Of a stretch of DNA of 42,619 nt, positions 23,683 through 32,725 are shown one piece after another. Origin of the DNA: Acidobacteriota bacterium (GTDB lineage: Bacteria > Acidobacteriota > Aminicenantia > Aminicenantales > Saccharicenantaceae); assembly GCA_029553365.1 (NCBI GenBank), contig JAKPCG010000144.1, forward strand, positions 1-42,619, given 5' to 3'. The notes under the pieces were generated by a model. That model ran no database searches, had not been told where the DNA came from, and saw only the letters and a list, made by a program, of their open reading frames with translations. A program made the translations under genes and the position numbers. Numbering within the stretch: the first letter of the stretch is position 1; each line of letters starts with the position of its first letter.

Positions 23683-25092
23683 ATGGAAAAACGAAGTTTT
23701 AAACTGCCTCATACGCTGGTTTTAATTTACTGGTTGGTCATCCTGGTTTATGTCCTGGCTTTAATTCTGCCATCAGGCGAGTTCCAGCGGACTGAAAAAA
23801 CCGTTCAGGGTCAGACCAGGCTGATGACGGTCCCCGGGACCTACCACCAGGTCGAAAAGAAATGGCTGGGACCGGAATGGCTGCTGATTGCCCCTATTCG
23901 GGGCTTTGAGGATGCTTCTTTAATTATTATTTTGATTTTTATTTTTGGTGGGACCTTTGGCATTCTAACCAGATCCGGTGCGATTGATGCGGGCATTCGT
24001 CGCCTGGCCGATTTTTTTGGTCGGAACCCCAGACTAAGAATTATGGTCATACCTGTCTTAATGTTAGTCTTCTCCCTGGCAGGCAGTGTTTATGGTATGG
24101 CTGAAGAGTCCATTCCTTTTGTCCTGATTTTTATTCCTTTTGCTCTTTCTCTTGGCTATGATTCAATTGTCGGAGTGGCTATTCCTTTTTTAGGCTCGGC
24201 TGTTGGCTTTGCTGCCGCTTTTTTTAATCCCTTTACGGTTGGTATCGCTCAGGGACTGGCTGAACTGCCTCTCTACTCGGGGCTCGCTTACCGGCTTATC
24301 CTGTGGTTTATCATGACGGCGGTGGGAATTGCCTTTGTGATGGTTTATGCTGAGAAAATCAGGAAAAATCCAGAGCTCAGCCCGGTCTATGATCTTGACC
24401 GGGAGCGTCTTCTACAGCAGGCGAATTCGACCCAGAAATCAGAGTGGGGGACCGCTGAGAAATTGATTATCGCCACCCTTTTCGGGGGAATTGGCTTTCT
24501 AATTTATGGTATTCTGGCTAAAGGCTGGTATATGGAGGAAATTGCTGCCCTTTTTCTGGCTATTGGTCTCGTCTCAGGTTTTCTGGCCAGAATGAAGGCC
24601 TCAACCATAGCTATAAATTTCCTGGATGGGGCCAAAGACATGATGAATGTGTCGCTTATTATTGCCTGCGGGAGGGCTGTCCTGATTATCTTAAGAGAAG
24701 CAGCTGTCCTTGATACCATGCTCCAGGGAGCAGCTAATCTCATTGCTGGAGTCCCTTCGATTTTGACTGCCCAGGTGATATTCCTCGTTCAGGCTGTCAT
24801 CAATTTCTTCGTTCACTCTGGCACAGCTCAGGCTGCCCTGACCATGCCCATCATAGCGCCACTCAGTGATCTGATAGGTATCACCCGGCAAACCTCGGTT
24901 CTGGCTTTCCAGCTGTGTGAAGTCATCAATCCAGTTCTGCCAACATCAGCTGTCACCATGGGAGTGCTGGGTGTAGCCAGGATACCCTGGGAAAAATGGG
25001 CAAAATGGTTCCTCCCGCTGATGCTGATTCTATCGGTATTAAGTCTGCTGGCTTTAATCCCGCCGGTTCTGTTTAAGTGGGGTCCGTTTTGA
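23683..25092 (+). CDS. YfcC/ArcD-like C4-dicarboxylate or amino-acid transporter (PF03606)
   Basis: The 469-residue protein has about twelve hydrophobic helices. After the first helix comes the soluble segment IL PSGEFQRTEK, typical of the DcuC/YfcC (C4-dicarboxylate anaerobic carrier) family. FGGTFGILTRSGAIDAGI and VINFFVHSGTAQAALTMPI are family landmarks, the latter near residue 385. Characterised relatives carry arginine, ornithine, short-chain acids or dicarboxylates, so the cargo is uncertain. A TAAAAT box lies about 33 bases upstream; the ribosome site is weak. The next gene, on the other strand, is an asparaginase. Confidence 0.85.
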   Translation: MEKRSFKLPHTLVLIYWLVILVYVLALILPSGEFQRTEKTVQGQTRLMTVPGTYHQVEKKWLGPEWLLIAPIRGFEDASLIIILIFIFGGTFGILTRSGAIDAGIRRLADFFGRNPRLRIMVIPVLMLVFSLAGSVYGMAEESIPFVLIFIPFALSLGYDSIVGVAIPFLGSAVGFAAAFFNPFTVGIAQGLAELPLYSGLAYRLILWFIMTAVGIAFVMVYAEKIRKNPELSPVYDLDRERLLQQANSTQKSEWGTAEKLIIATLFGGIGFLIYGILAKGWYMEEIAALFLAIGLVSGFLARMKASTIAINFLDGAKDMMNVSLIIACGRAVLIILREAAVLDTMLQGAANLIAGVPSILTAQVIFLVQAVINFFVHSGTAQAALTMPIIAPLSDLIGITRQTSVLAFQLCEVINPVLPTSAVTMGVLGVARIPWEKWAKWFLPLMLILSVLSLLALIPPVLFKWGPF

Positions 25093-25211
25093 ACCAAATT
25101 CTGAATTAAGACCGGGCTGGCCCAGCTCCTTTTGTCAGCGGTGTCAATTCAGAGAAAGAGTAGAACATTCAGATTGGATATATCTGACCCAAGCAGCGCC
25201 TGATAATATGG

Positions 25212-26189
25212 TCAGATCAGACTTTCGATCTGATCAGGGAAATGCCGCAAACCCCACATCAATTTGACACACAGAGACTCCAGGCTTTCTTCGTGGCCCT
25301 CAATTGCTCCCAGTTCTAAAGCCTTTCGGCCAACTTCGTATAAAGGCATCAGCGTCCTGCCATGAAGACACTGGGAGGTAACGATAACCGGAAGATTTCT
25401 TTCTCTGGCTTTCCGGAAAAAATTCTCAAAGCCATAAGGAATATTGCCGGTACCGTAAGCTCTGATGATCAAACCCTTTAACTTCTGATCAGCAAGAAGA
25501 AGTTCCAGACCATGGGGGTCACAGCCCGGACTCAGGGTATAAACAAAAATGTTGGGCTCAAAGCCAGGCCTGATTTCGACTTGATGGGGTTCCCTGTTTC
25601 TCTTCTTAACCCAGTCTTTTATTTTAATATCTATGGCAATCTCACCAGCATCTTCGCTGTTGACACTCAAAAAGGCATCCAGTTTCGATTCAGAAGCCTT
25701 GCTGGCCCTTGAGCCCAGAATTATTCTTTCATCGAAGACAATAAATACTCCTGAAATATCCATAATGGCCACCCGGAAGGCATTGACCAGATTGCGGCGA
25801 GCATCGCTTTCGATTTTTTCACCGGGAATCTGACTGCCGGTGAGGACAACCGGCTTTCCCAGCCCAATAATCGCCAGGCTGAGGGCAGAAGCGGTGTAGG
25901 CCATAGTATCCGTCCCGTGAGTGATAACAAACCCATCATAATCCTGGTATTTAGCCTTTATTTGGTAAAGCATTTTGTCCCAGTCAGCAGGGGTGATATT
26001 GGTGCTGTCGATATTAGCGATGAATTCAATATCATAGTCAGCGATAGTGCTGAGTCTTGGCTCAACATTCTGGAGAATACTAATGGCCGAATCCTGGCTA
26101 TCAGGGACAGCCAGCGATCCGTCTTCTTTTTCTTCCATGACGATTGTCCCCCCACAAAATAGAATTAATACTTTCTTTTTATCTTCCAT
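25212..26189 (-). CDS. L-asparaginase, type I-like (cytoplasmic)
   Basis: The enzyme hydrolyses L-asparagine to aspartate and ammonia. The start at 26189 (MEDKKKVLI) is chosen because GGGGAG lies seven bases upstream; the ORF-track ATG at 26204 has none. The 325-residue protein contains FCGGTIVM, where the first catalytic Thr is in GGTI, and VITHGTDTMAYTASAL, with the second Thr-Asp pair. VVLTGSQIP follows. No signal peptide is present, which fits the cytoplasmic type. The C-terminal GTGNIPYG and SQCLHGR segments match the AnsA group. It faces the YfcC-type transporter. Confidence 0.92.
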   Translation of the reverse strand: MEDKKKVLILFCGGTIVMEEKEDGSLAVPDSQDSAISILQNVEPRLSTIADYDIEFIANIDSTNITPADWDKMLYQIKAKYQDYDGFVITHGTDTMAYTASALSLAIIGLGKPVVLTGSQIPGEKIESDARRNLVNAFRVAIMDISGVFIVFDERIILGSRASKASESKLDAFLSVNSEDAGEIAIDIKIKDWVKKRNREPHQVEIRPGFEPNIFVYTLSPGCDPHGLELLLADQKLKGLIIRAYGTGNIPYGFENFFRKARERNLPVIVTSQCLHGRTLMPLYEVGRKALELGAIEGHEESLESLCVKLMWGLRHFPDQIESLI

Positions 26190-26238
26190 CTTAATTCTCC
26201 CCATGAACAGCCATGATTGGTGATTTTAGCATTTTTTC

Positions 26239-26270
26239 GGCTAAGGAAGTTAAAAACTCTTAGGCTAAGG
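26239..26270. repeat. Direct repeat GGCTAAGG x2 upstream of the asparaginase gene
   Basis: GGCTAAGG occurs at 26239-26246 and 26263-26270, 24 bases apart, about 50-80 bases upstream of the asparaginase start. This is a plausible upstream region for a regulator, but the repeat is short. Confidence 0.3.
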
Positions 26271-26292
26271 TCATTTTGAGAACAGGTGGGAG

Positions 26293-26321
26293 TTGAATAA
26301 ATTAGAAATTTTGCCTATTAT
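26293..26321 (+). promoter_or_regulatory. Sigma70-type promoter for the S46 peptidase gene
   Basis: TTGAAT (26293-26298) and TATTAT (26316-26321) are 17 bases apart. Transcription would start near 26328, leaving a leader of about 165 bases before the start codon at 26495. Confidence 0.55.
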
Positions 26322-26330
26322 CATTTTGAT

Positions 26331-26366
26331 AAAAGCCTGACTGAGTTTGGGCTTTTTTGAGTCAGG
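26331..26366 (+). terminator. Candidate attenuator: two competing hairpins in the S46 leader
   Basis: AAAAGCC (26331-26337) pairs with GGCTTTT (26350-26356), and the run of T continues to 26358, giving a small intrinsic-terminator shape. CCTGACT (26336-26342) pairs with AGTCAGG (26360-26366). The two stems share bases, so they cannot form together. The element starts at the predicted transcription start. The remaining leader, 26367-26494, holds no recognised riboswitch, only a 21-codon ORF from 26440 that overlaps the peptidase start. Confidence 0.4.
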
Positions 26367-26494
26367 GACATAAAGAGGAAGATCTTTAACCTGGCTCTGG
26401 TCTCCAAAAAGAAGCGATCTGCCCGGTTAACAGGGATAAATGAACAGAGCAATAAAGAACATAATTATAAAAAGATTAAGGTCAGGAGGTCAGG

Positions 26495-28657
26495 ATGAAA
26501 TTTAAAACCAGGCTTATCATTTCTGTCTTGCTTATCGGACTGGTAATCTGGCCGCTGGCGGCTCTGGCCGATGAAGGGATGTGGATGCCGCATCAAATGA
26601 AGATGCTTAACCTTGAACAGCTCGGGCTGAAAATGAATCCTGATGACCTCTACCGGCTGGATGGCACAGGTCTAATGAGCGCGGTGGTCAACCTGGGAGG
26701 AGGAACAGGTGAGTTTGTCAGCCCCGAGGGGCTAATTCTTACCAATCATCATGTTGCTTTTGGGGCTGTACAGAGGGCAGCCAGCAAAGAGAACGATTAT
26801 ATTACTTATGGTTTTCTGGCTCGCAAGCGAAGCGAGGAAATCCCGGCTCAGGGTTATACCGCTGACATTCTCCTCGGCTATGAAGAAGTGACTGGCCGGG
26901 TTTTAGCTAAAGTCAAACCGAAAATGACCCCGGCCCAAAAATACGAAGCAATAGAAAAAGCGGTCAATCAAATTATAGCTGAAGCAGAAAAACAGGGACC
27001 TGATATCCGGGCCAGCGTGGCCTCCATGTACAGTGGCAACCAGTATTTTTTATTTCGCTTTAAAAGGATCAAAGATATCCGGATAGTTTATGTTCCGCCT
27101 CTCGATCTGGGCAATTTTGGCGGGGAAGTTGACAACTGGATCTGGCCACGCCATACCTGCGATTTTTCTTTCTTGCGGGCCTATGTTTCGAAGGAAGGAG
27201 TAGGTGTTGACTATAGCCCGGATAATGTTCCCTACCAACCGAAAGTCTTCTTAAAGCTGTCGCCAGAAGGGGTTAAGGAAGGCGACTTTACTTTTGTGAT
27301 GGGTTATCCTGGCCGGACTTACCGGAATTATACGGCCGCTGAAATTGAGTCTGATTTAAATTCCATGGTCAAGAGGATTGACGAATATAAAGATATTATT
27401 AAATTCATTGAGACAGCCAGCAAAGGTAATAAAGAAACTGAAATTCGCTACGCCAGTATGCTCAAAGGTCTTTATAATTCACTTAAAAATATGGAAGGTA
27501 AAGTCGAGGGTATGAAGAAGATTGATTTAATCGTCAGGAAGAAAGAACAGGAAAAGGAATTTATCAACTGGGTCAATTCTTCACCTGACAGGCAGAAAAA
27601 ATATGGCCAGGTTCTGGATCAGATGGCTGAATTTATGAAACGCTATGAAAATTATGCAGCCAAAAATGAACTTCTAAGCAGTATAATGAGCCCTTATTTT
27701 GGCTCGACCCTTTTATCTCAAGCCTACACGATTTACCGGACTGTTCTGGAGAGACAGAAACCCGATAAAGATCGGGAACTTGCCTATCAGGATAGGAATC
27801 TTCCCTATATCAAGCAGCGGATTCAACTGGCTGAACGTGGTTACGTTTTTGATACCGACCGAGAATTCTTCAAACATCAGCTGAAAAAAATGATGGGCCT
27901 GCCGCCTGAAAAAATTCCGGCCGTTTTCCGGCCATTAATTGCTCAAGGTTCGGAAAAAGCAATTGAAGAATATGTCGATAATCTCTATCAAAAAACCCAG
28001 CTTGGATCGTCCGAAAAGAGACTGGCCTTACTTGAGCTTAAGCCAGCTGAACTGCTTAAGACTAATGATCCTTTTATCCTGCTCGCAGCTGAACTGGAAA
28101 AGGAGCTAAAGGTGGTTCGCGAAGAAAGCAAAGCCTGGAATCAGCAAAGGCAGGACCTGAAGAAGGCTTATGAGGCTGCCCTGCTCGAAATGAAGGGTGG
28201 TAAGCTCGCACCTGACGCCAACAGTACTATTCGCTTTACTTATGGCCTGGTCGAAGGCTATATCCCGCGAGATGCGGTTGTTTATAAACCGATTACGACT
28301 TTAAAGGGAGTCATGGAAAAAGAGACCGGAGTCGAACCCTTCCGTGTTCCTGACAGGTTAAAACAGCTCTACCAGCAACGTGATTTCGGCCGTTATGAAG
28401 ATCCGATCCTGAAGGATGTTCCAGCCTGCTTTCTTAATACCACCAATGTGACCGGCGGTAATTCCGGTTCGCCCACACTTAATGCAAAAGGAGAGCAGGT
28501 GGGGATTATCTTTGATATGACTTATGAGAGTGTGATCGGTGATTATTTTATTATTCCGGAATGGCAACGATCGATCAGTGTTGATATCAGATATGTTCTT
28601 TTTATTACGGAAAAATTTTCCGGTGCTACCAATGTCATGAAGGAGCTCGGTTTTTAG
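26495..28657 (+). CDS. S46 family dipeptidyl-peptidase (DPP7/DPP11-like)
   Basis: The enzyme would remove dipeptides from peptide N-termini in the periplasm. A signal peptide (LIISVLLIGLVIWPLAALA) leads a 720-residue protein, the usual S46 length. The triad is visible: ILTNHHVAFG (His85/86), the Asp in EVDNWIWPRHTCDF (near residue 213), and GGNSGSP (Ser657). The helical lid domain lies between about residues 290 and 560. Eighteen residues after the Ser, DPP7 has Gly and DPP11 has Arg (PgDPP11 Ser655/Arg673); here it is Met675 (IIFDMTYE), so specificity is open. GGAGG precedes the ATG. A hairpin terminator follows the gene. Confidence 0.93.
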   Translation: MKFKTRLIISVLLIGLVIWPLAALADEGMWMPHQMKMLNLEQLGLKMNPDDLYRLDGTGLMSAVVNLGGGTGEFVSPEGLILTNHHVAFGAVQRAASKENDYITYGFLARKRSEEIPAQGYTADILLGYEEVTGRVLAKVKPKMTPAQKYEAIEKAVNQIIAEAEKQGPDIRASVASMYSGNQYFLFRFKRIKDIRIVYVPPLDLGNFGGEVDNWIWPRHTCDFSFLRAYVSKEGVGVDYSPDNVPYQPKVFLKLSPEGVKEGDFTFVMGYPGRTYRNYTAAEIESDLNSMVKRIDEYKDIIKFIETASKGNKETEIRYASMLKGLYNSLKNMEGKVEGMKKIDLIVRKKEQEKEFINWVNSSPDRQKKYGQVLDQMAEFMKRYENYAAKNELLSSIMSPYFGSTLLSQAYTIYRTVLERQKPDKDRELAYQDRNLPYIKQRIQLAERGYVFDTDREFFKHQLKKMMGLPPEKIPAVFRPLIAQGSEKAIEEYVDNLYQKTQLGSSEKRLALLELKPAELLKTNDPFILLAAELEKELKVVREESKAWNQQRQDLKKAYEAALLEMKGGKLAPDANSTIRFTYGLVEGYIPRDAVVYKPITTLKGVMEKETGVEPFRVPDRLKQLYQQRDFGRYEDPILKDVPACFLNTTNVTGGNSGSPTLNAKGEQVGIIFDMTYESVIGDYFIIPEWQRSISVDIRYVLFITEKFSGATNVMKELGF

Positions 28658-28700
28658 CAGCCCAAAAGACGTTCATCTGGCTAAAAAGATGCTATTATTT

Positions 28701-28742
28701 AAGCCCGGGGCCCGGGTTGAACCGGGTCCCAGGCTTATTTTT
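28701..28742 (+). terminator. Intrinsic terminator after the S46 peptidase gene
   Basis: AAGCCCGGGGCCCGG pairs with CCGGGTCCCAGGCTT around a short loop (one mismatch and one G-T pair), followed by ATTTTTC. It lies 44 bases after the stop codon and separates the peptidase from the ABC-F gene. Confidence 0.8.
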
Positions 28743-28777
28743 CAGCTTGCCTGAAACAGGTGGAGATTAAAATATTC

Positions 28778-30730
28778 ATGCTGGCAGTTGAAGGTTTGTC
28801 TAAAAGTTATGGCCGGCAAATTTTGCTGGATAAAGTCAGTTTTCGTCTCAATCGTGGTGAGCGGCTGGGAGTAGTGGGCCGAAATGGTCACGGCAAAACA
28901 ACCCTTTTTCGTCTCCTGGCTGGCCTGGAAGAGCCAGATGAGGGCCGGATCATAATTCCTAAGAATTACCGGATTGGTTATTTACAGCAGGAACCTGACT
29001 TTAAAAATTCCACAGTTTTAGAGGAAGCCAGCCGCGGCCTGACCAGCCCGGGGCCCGATCAGATGTGGCGCGTAGAAAAAGTGCTGAGCGGCCTGGGCTT
29101 TTCATCTTCTGAATTTCAGCTGAATCCTTTTCAGTTATCTGGCGGTTATCAGGTCAGGTTAAATCTGGCCAGGCTTCTTTTGACTGACTATGACCTGCTG
29201 CTTCTGGATGAACCAAACAATTATCTGGATATTACTTCCATTCGCTGGCTGGAAAAGTTCCTGCTCAGCTGGCCGGGAGAATTGATGCTCATCACTCATG
29301 ATCGGAGTTTTATGGACAGGATAGCCACTCATATTCTTGGCCTTCATCGTCATAAGGTCAGAAAAATCGAAGGAAATACTGAAAAGTACTATAACCAGAT
29401 TGCTCAAGAAGAAGAGGTTTATGAAAAGACACGGGTTAATGATGAGCGGAAACGCAAGGAAATGGAGATTTTCATTAACCGCTTCCGGGCCAAAGCCCGT
29501 CTGGCCGGCCTGGTCCAGTCCCGCTTGAAGTACATAGAAAAAATGGGTAAAAGAGAAAAACTCGAAAAGATAAAAAATATGGAATTTGCTTTTCAGGAAA
29601 AACCCTTTCACCATAAATATGCTCTTAGTCTGGAGGGAGTGAGCTTTGCTTATCGTCCCGAAAAACCAATCATTGAGAAACTTAGTTTTCAGATTGGAGC
29701 TCGAGATCGGGTTATGGTCGTCGGGCGTAATGGACGCGGTAAGACGACCCTGCTTAAAGTGATGGCCGGACTTCTTAAGCCTCAGGCCGGCCAGGTAACT
29801 TACGCCAGGTCGGTGGAGGTTGGCTATTATGAGCAGGGATATGCAGAGGAAATGAATAATGAGAATACAGTTCTCGAAGAGATCTCTCTGGCCAATCCTC
29901 GGCTTGAACCAGCCCGTGTTAGGCAGATTGCTGCTACCTTGATGTTTGAAGGTGATGAGGCTTTGAAACCAATCAAAGTACTGTCGGGAGGCGAGAAGAG
30001 CCGCCTGCTTCTGGGCAAAATACTGGCCAGACCGGTCAATTTGCTGTTGCTGGATGAGCCCACCAACCATCTTGATCTGGAGTCGAGCGATGCCTTACTG
30101 GCTGCCCTGGATAATTTTGAGGGGGCGGTGGTTATGGTTACTCATAATGAGATGTATCTGCGGGCTCTGGCCGAGCGGCTGGTTGTTTTTCAGGACAATA
30201 AAATAGAGGTTTTTGAAGGCGACTATGAGAGTTTCTTACAAAAAGTTGGCTGGAGCGAAGAACAAGTCGAAACAGACGCTGACCGTGAAGCCGGGCGGCG
30301 AAACAGCCAGAATGGTTCAGCAATTGCTGACCTGGCCAGCCAGCTTTCAGGGGAAGCAATGAAGGCCGAGCTGATCATAGAGGGATCTCCTTTCCGCTTT
30401 AAGCTCTCTCCCCGTGAGCTGAGAAAACTTCGGTCAGAAGTCATTATCGAAAAATCGCGCAGCTTAAAACCACTGGAAGAAAGAGTCAATGAGCTTGAAG
30501 GCAACATTGAAGAAACTGAAGGGAAAATCGGCCAGCTAACTCAGAAGATAATCGAGGCTTCGGTTGAGGGCAGCGGTCAGGAGATAGTCCGCCTCTCCCG
30601 AGACCTTGATCTCCATCGCCACCACCTTGATTCACTTTATGAGGAGTATATTCAGGTTTATCAGGAGTATGAAGAGAAAAGACAGATATTTGAGAGAAGG
30701 CTGGATGAACTGGAAAAAATGTCATCCTGA
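28778..30730 (+). CDS. ABC-F family ATPase (ribosome-associated type)
   Basis: The protein has two ATP-binding cassettes and no membrane domain. Walker A motifs are GRNGHGKTTL and GRNGRGKTTL, signatures are LSGGYQVRL and LSGGEKSRL, and Walker B/D-loop motifs are LDEPNNYLD and LDEPTNHLD. A basic linker (about residues 225-275, FINRFRAKARLAGLVQSRL) matches the P-site tRNA interaction motif region of translation factors such as EttA and Uup. The C-terminus (about 520-650) is a coiled coil, as in Uup/YdiF-type members. The ATG at 28778 is preferred over the GTG at 28760 although the ribosome site GGAG is 12 bases away. A translational role is inferred from the family. Confidence 0.88.
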   Translation: MLAVEGLSKSYGRQILLDKVSFRLNRGERLGVVGRNGHGKTTLFRLLAGLEEPDEGRIIIPKNYRIGYLQQEPDFKNSTVLEEASRGLTSPGPDQMWRVEKVLSGLGFSSSEFQLNPFQLSGGYQVRLNLARLLLTDYDLLLLDEPNNYLDITSIRWLEKFLLSWPGELMLITHDRSFMDRIATHILGLHRHKVRKIEGNTEKYYNQIAQEEEVYEKTRVNDERKRKEMEIFINRFRAKARLAGLVQSRLKYIEKMGKREKLEKIKNMEFAFQEKPFHHKYALSLEGVSFAYRPEKPIIEKLSFQIGARDRVMVVGRNGRGKTTLLKVMAGLLKPQAGQVTYARSVEVGYYEQGYAEEMNNENTVLEEISLANPRLEPARVRQIAATLMFEGDEALKPIKVLSGGEKSRLLLGKILARPVNLLLLDEPTNHLDLESSDALLAALDNFEGAVVMVTHNEMYLRALAERLVVFQDNKIEVFEGDYESFLQKVGWSEEQVETDADREAGRRNSQNGSAIADLASQLSGEAMKAELIIEGSPFRFKLSPRELRKLRSEVIIEKSRSLKPLEERVNELEGNIEETEGKIGQLTQKIIEASVEGSGQEIVRLSRDLDLHRHHLDSLYEEYIQVYQEYEEKRQIFERRLDELEKMSS

Positions 30731-30792
30731 AAACAGCTGGATGCTCTTCTGAGCGGAGATAACTTCTTATTTTCCTTTTAATTTAACTCAGG

Positions 30793-30843
30793 TATAATAT
30801 TGCCTTAAAGAAGAATCCCTTATGCAGAAATCTTAATTTCTGC
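30793..30843 (+). promoter_or_regulatory. pst operon leader: TATAAT box and perfect stem-loop
   Basis: A perfect TATAAT at 30793-30798 lacks a good -35 box, as often seen at activator-dependent promoters. Downstream, GCAGAAAT (30824-30831) and ATTTCTGC (30836-30843) form a perfect eight-pair hairpin with a four-base loop, inside the predicted leader and 60 bases before pstS. No recognised PHO box was found. Confidence 0.45.
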
Positions 30844-30902
30844 CCAGAAGTATCCGATTTTTAACGGCGGAGATAAAGGTTTAAGGATTGGAATAGCTGA
30901 GT

Positions 30903-31841
30903 ATGAATTCTGAGTCAAAAGAGTCTGGAGAGAAATATCGTCAGACGGGTTTTCAATCTTTTTTCCAGGGCAGACCTGATTTCCACTTAAACTGTAGAAC
31001 CGTAACTGGAATTTTATATTTAGCTTTCTTTTTGATTCTGGCCACTTTTTGCTTAATGAGCTTCTCAGCTTGTAAATCCGGTTCTAAGCAAAACGAGATT
31101 GTCATTGCTGGCTCAACCAGTATCCAGCCTTTCGCTGATGAATGGGCTGAGCTTTTCATGAAAAAAAATTCAAAGGTGACAATTAATGTTCAAGGGGGTG
31201 GTTCAAGCGGTGGCATCATGGCGGTCAAAGAGGGAACAGCTCAGATCGGAATGTCGTCGAGGGAGCTAAAAGAGGATGAAAAGGATTTGATTGAAATCAC
31301 GGTAGCTTATGACGGCCTGGCCATTATTGTCCATCCTGCCAATCCTGTTGATAATCTGAGCCTGGAGCAGGTTAGAAGCATTTTTGCCGGGGAAATAACC
31401 AACTGGAAAGTTCTTAATGGTAACGATAAGGCCATAACGGTAGTGGTCAGGGAAGAAGGATCAGGCACACGTGGAGCTTTTCAGGAAATGGTCATGGGCT
31501 CAAGGAGAATCACTAAAAAGGCTATTGTAGAAGATTCCAATGGAGTGGTCAGGGAAATTGTTAGCCGTGACAGCAATTCAATAGGCTTCATATCTCTTGG
31601 TCTGGTAGATCATAGGGTAAAGGCAATTGCCCTCGACGGCCTTCAGCCATCAGAAGAAGCCATTATTCAGGGGCATTACCATCTTCGACGGCCGTTTTTA
31701 TTTTTGGTCAGGGAAGAACCACAAGGTCTTATTAAAGAATTTATAGACTTTGTGTTATCAGCTGACATACAGTCTATGTTACCGCAGGAGGGACTTATTC
31801 CTGTTAAAACGATTGCGACTGAAGAAAGTTTCCAGGACTAA
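30903..31841 (+). CDS. pstS: Phosphate ABC transporter substrate-binding lipoprotein PstS
   Basis: PstS captures inorganic phosphate in the periplasm and hands it to PstCA. This 312-residue protein has an unusually long polar N-region (about 36 residues) before the hydrophobic signal segment, and a lipobox-like SFSAC (Cys57). The phosphate-binding loops IAGSTSIQPFADEW, NVQGGGSSGGI, GMSSRELK and REEGSGTRGAF are typical of PstS. The long N-region may mean a later start, but no better codon with a ribosome site is visible. It opens the operon pstSCAB1B2-phoU, with pstC nine bases downstream. Confidence 0.92.
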   Translation: MNSESKESGEKYRQTGFQSFFQGRPDFHLNCRTVTGILYLAFFLILATFCLMSFSACKSGSKQNEIVIAGSTSIQPFADEWAELFMKKNSKVTINVQGGGSSGGIMAVKEGTAQIGMSSRELKEDEKDLIEITVAYDGLAIIVHPANPVDNLSLEQVRSIFAGEITNWKVLNGNDKAITVVVREEGSGTRGAFQEMVMGSRRITKKAIVEDSNGVVREIVSRDSNSIGFISLGLVDHRVKAIALDGLQPSEEAIIQGHYHLRRPFLFLVREEPQGLIKEFIDFVLSADIQSMLPQEGLIPVKTIATEESFQD

Positions 31842-31850
31842 GGGAATAAG

Positions 31851-32714
31851 ATGATGAGCAAGTCCAAACCCGATGACCGGTTAATTAAGCTCAGTCTGCT
31901 GATGGTAGCTCTTACTGCCATCACAGTTCTGGCTGTCATTACGATTTTTATTTTTGAGCAGGGTTTGCCCATCATGCTGAAATATGGTCTGAAAAACTTT
32001 CTTTTTGGCCAGGACTGGTATCCATCTGAAAAAAGCTTCGGTCTGCTGCCCATGATTGTGGGCTCGCTTCTGGTCACCCTGGGAGCTCTGTTGATCGGTG
32101 TTCCTTTAGGGCTGGCCAGTGCTATTTTTTTGACAGAGTTTTCGAGCCGCCGGCTCTCGCGTTTTTTAAAACCAGTCATTGAATTGCTGGCCGGCATTCC
32201 TTCTGTTGTTTATGGCTTTCTGGGTCTGATGTTTCTGGTGCCTTTTATCCGGGAAAATCTGGGCGGTCCGGGCCTATCGGTTCTGGCCGCTTCAATTATT
32301 CTCGGTATTATGATTTTGCCCACAATTATCAGCATTTCCATTGACTCCATCAGGGCTGTTCCTGACTCTTACCGGGAAGGCTCGATCGCCCTGGGAGCGA
32401 CTAAGTGGCAGACGGTCAGGATGGTGGTGTTACCAGCTGCCCGTTCTGGTCTGGTAGCGGGGATTATTCTGGGCATGGGAAGGGCCATTGGCGAAACCAT
32501 GGCAGTTATTATGGTTGCTGGCAATGCGGCCGATCTACCTGCCTCCTGGCTGGCTCCGGTCAGAACCCTAACTTCAAACATTGCTCTGGAAATGGCCTAT
32601 GCCAGCGGTGAGCACCGTCAGGCGTTGTTTGCGACCGGAGTTGTTCTTTTTGTTATTATAATGATCCTGAATTTCCTGGCCAATCTGGCCGCCAGAAAAC
32701 AATCTGGAAGATAA
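31851..32714 (+). CDS. pstC: Phosphate ABC transporter permease PstC
   Basis: PstC is one of the two inner-membrane subunits of the phosphate importer. This 287-residue protein has six hydrophobic helices. The cytoplasmic coupling loop is YREGSIALGATKWQTVRMVVLPAARSG, and GMGRAIGETMAV is the conserved PstC/PstA motif. EQGLPIMLKYGLKNFLFG after the first helix is usual for PstC. It lies nine bases after pstS and eleven before pstA. The start ATG ATG has a GGAATAAG sequence upstream; either Met is possible. Confidence 0.95.
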   Translation: MMSKSKPDDRLIKLSLLMVALTAITVLAVITIFIFEQGLPIMLKYGLKNFLFGQDWYPSEKSFGLLPMIVGSLLVTLGALLIGVPLGLASAIFLTEFSSRRLSRFLKPVIELLAGIPSVVYGFLGLMFLVPFIRENLGGPGLSVLAASIILGIMILPTIISISIDSIRAVPDSYREGSIALGATKWQTVRMVVLPAARSGLVAGIILGMGRAIGETMAVIMVAGNAADLPASWLAPVRTLTSNIALEMAYASGEHRQALFATGVVLFVIIMILNFLANLAARKQSGR

Positions 32715-32725
32715 TAGGGGGAAAA

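Noticed and set aside
29159-30070. 303-codon open frame antisense to the ABC-F gene
   Set aside because: It lies wholly opposite conserved Walker and signature motifs of the ABC-F protein and encodes no recognisable domain; it is a shadow of a biased codon pattern.
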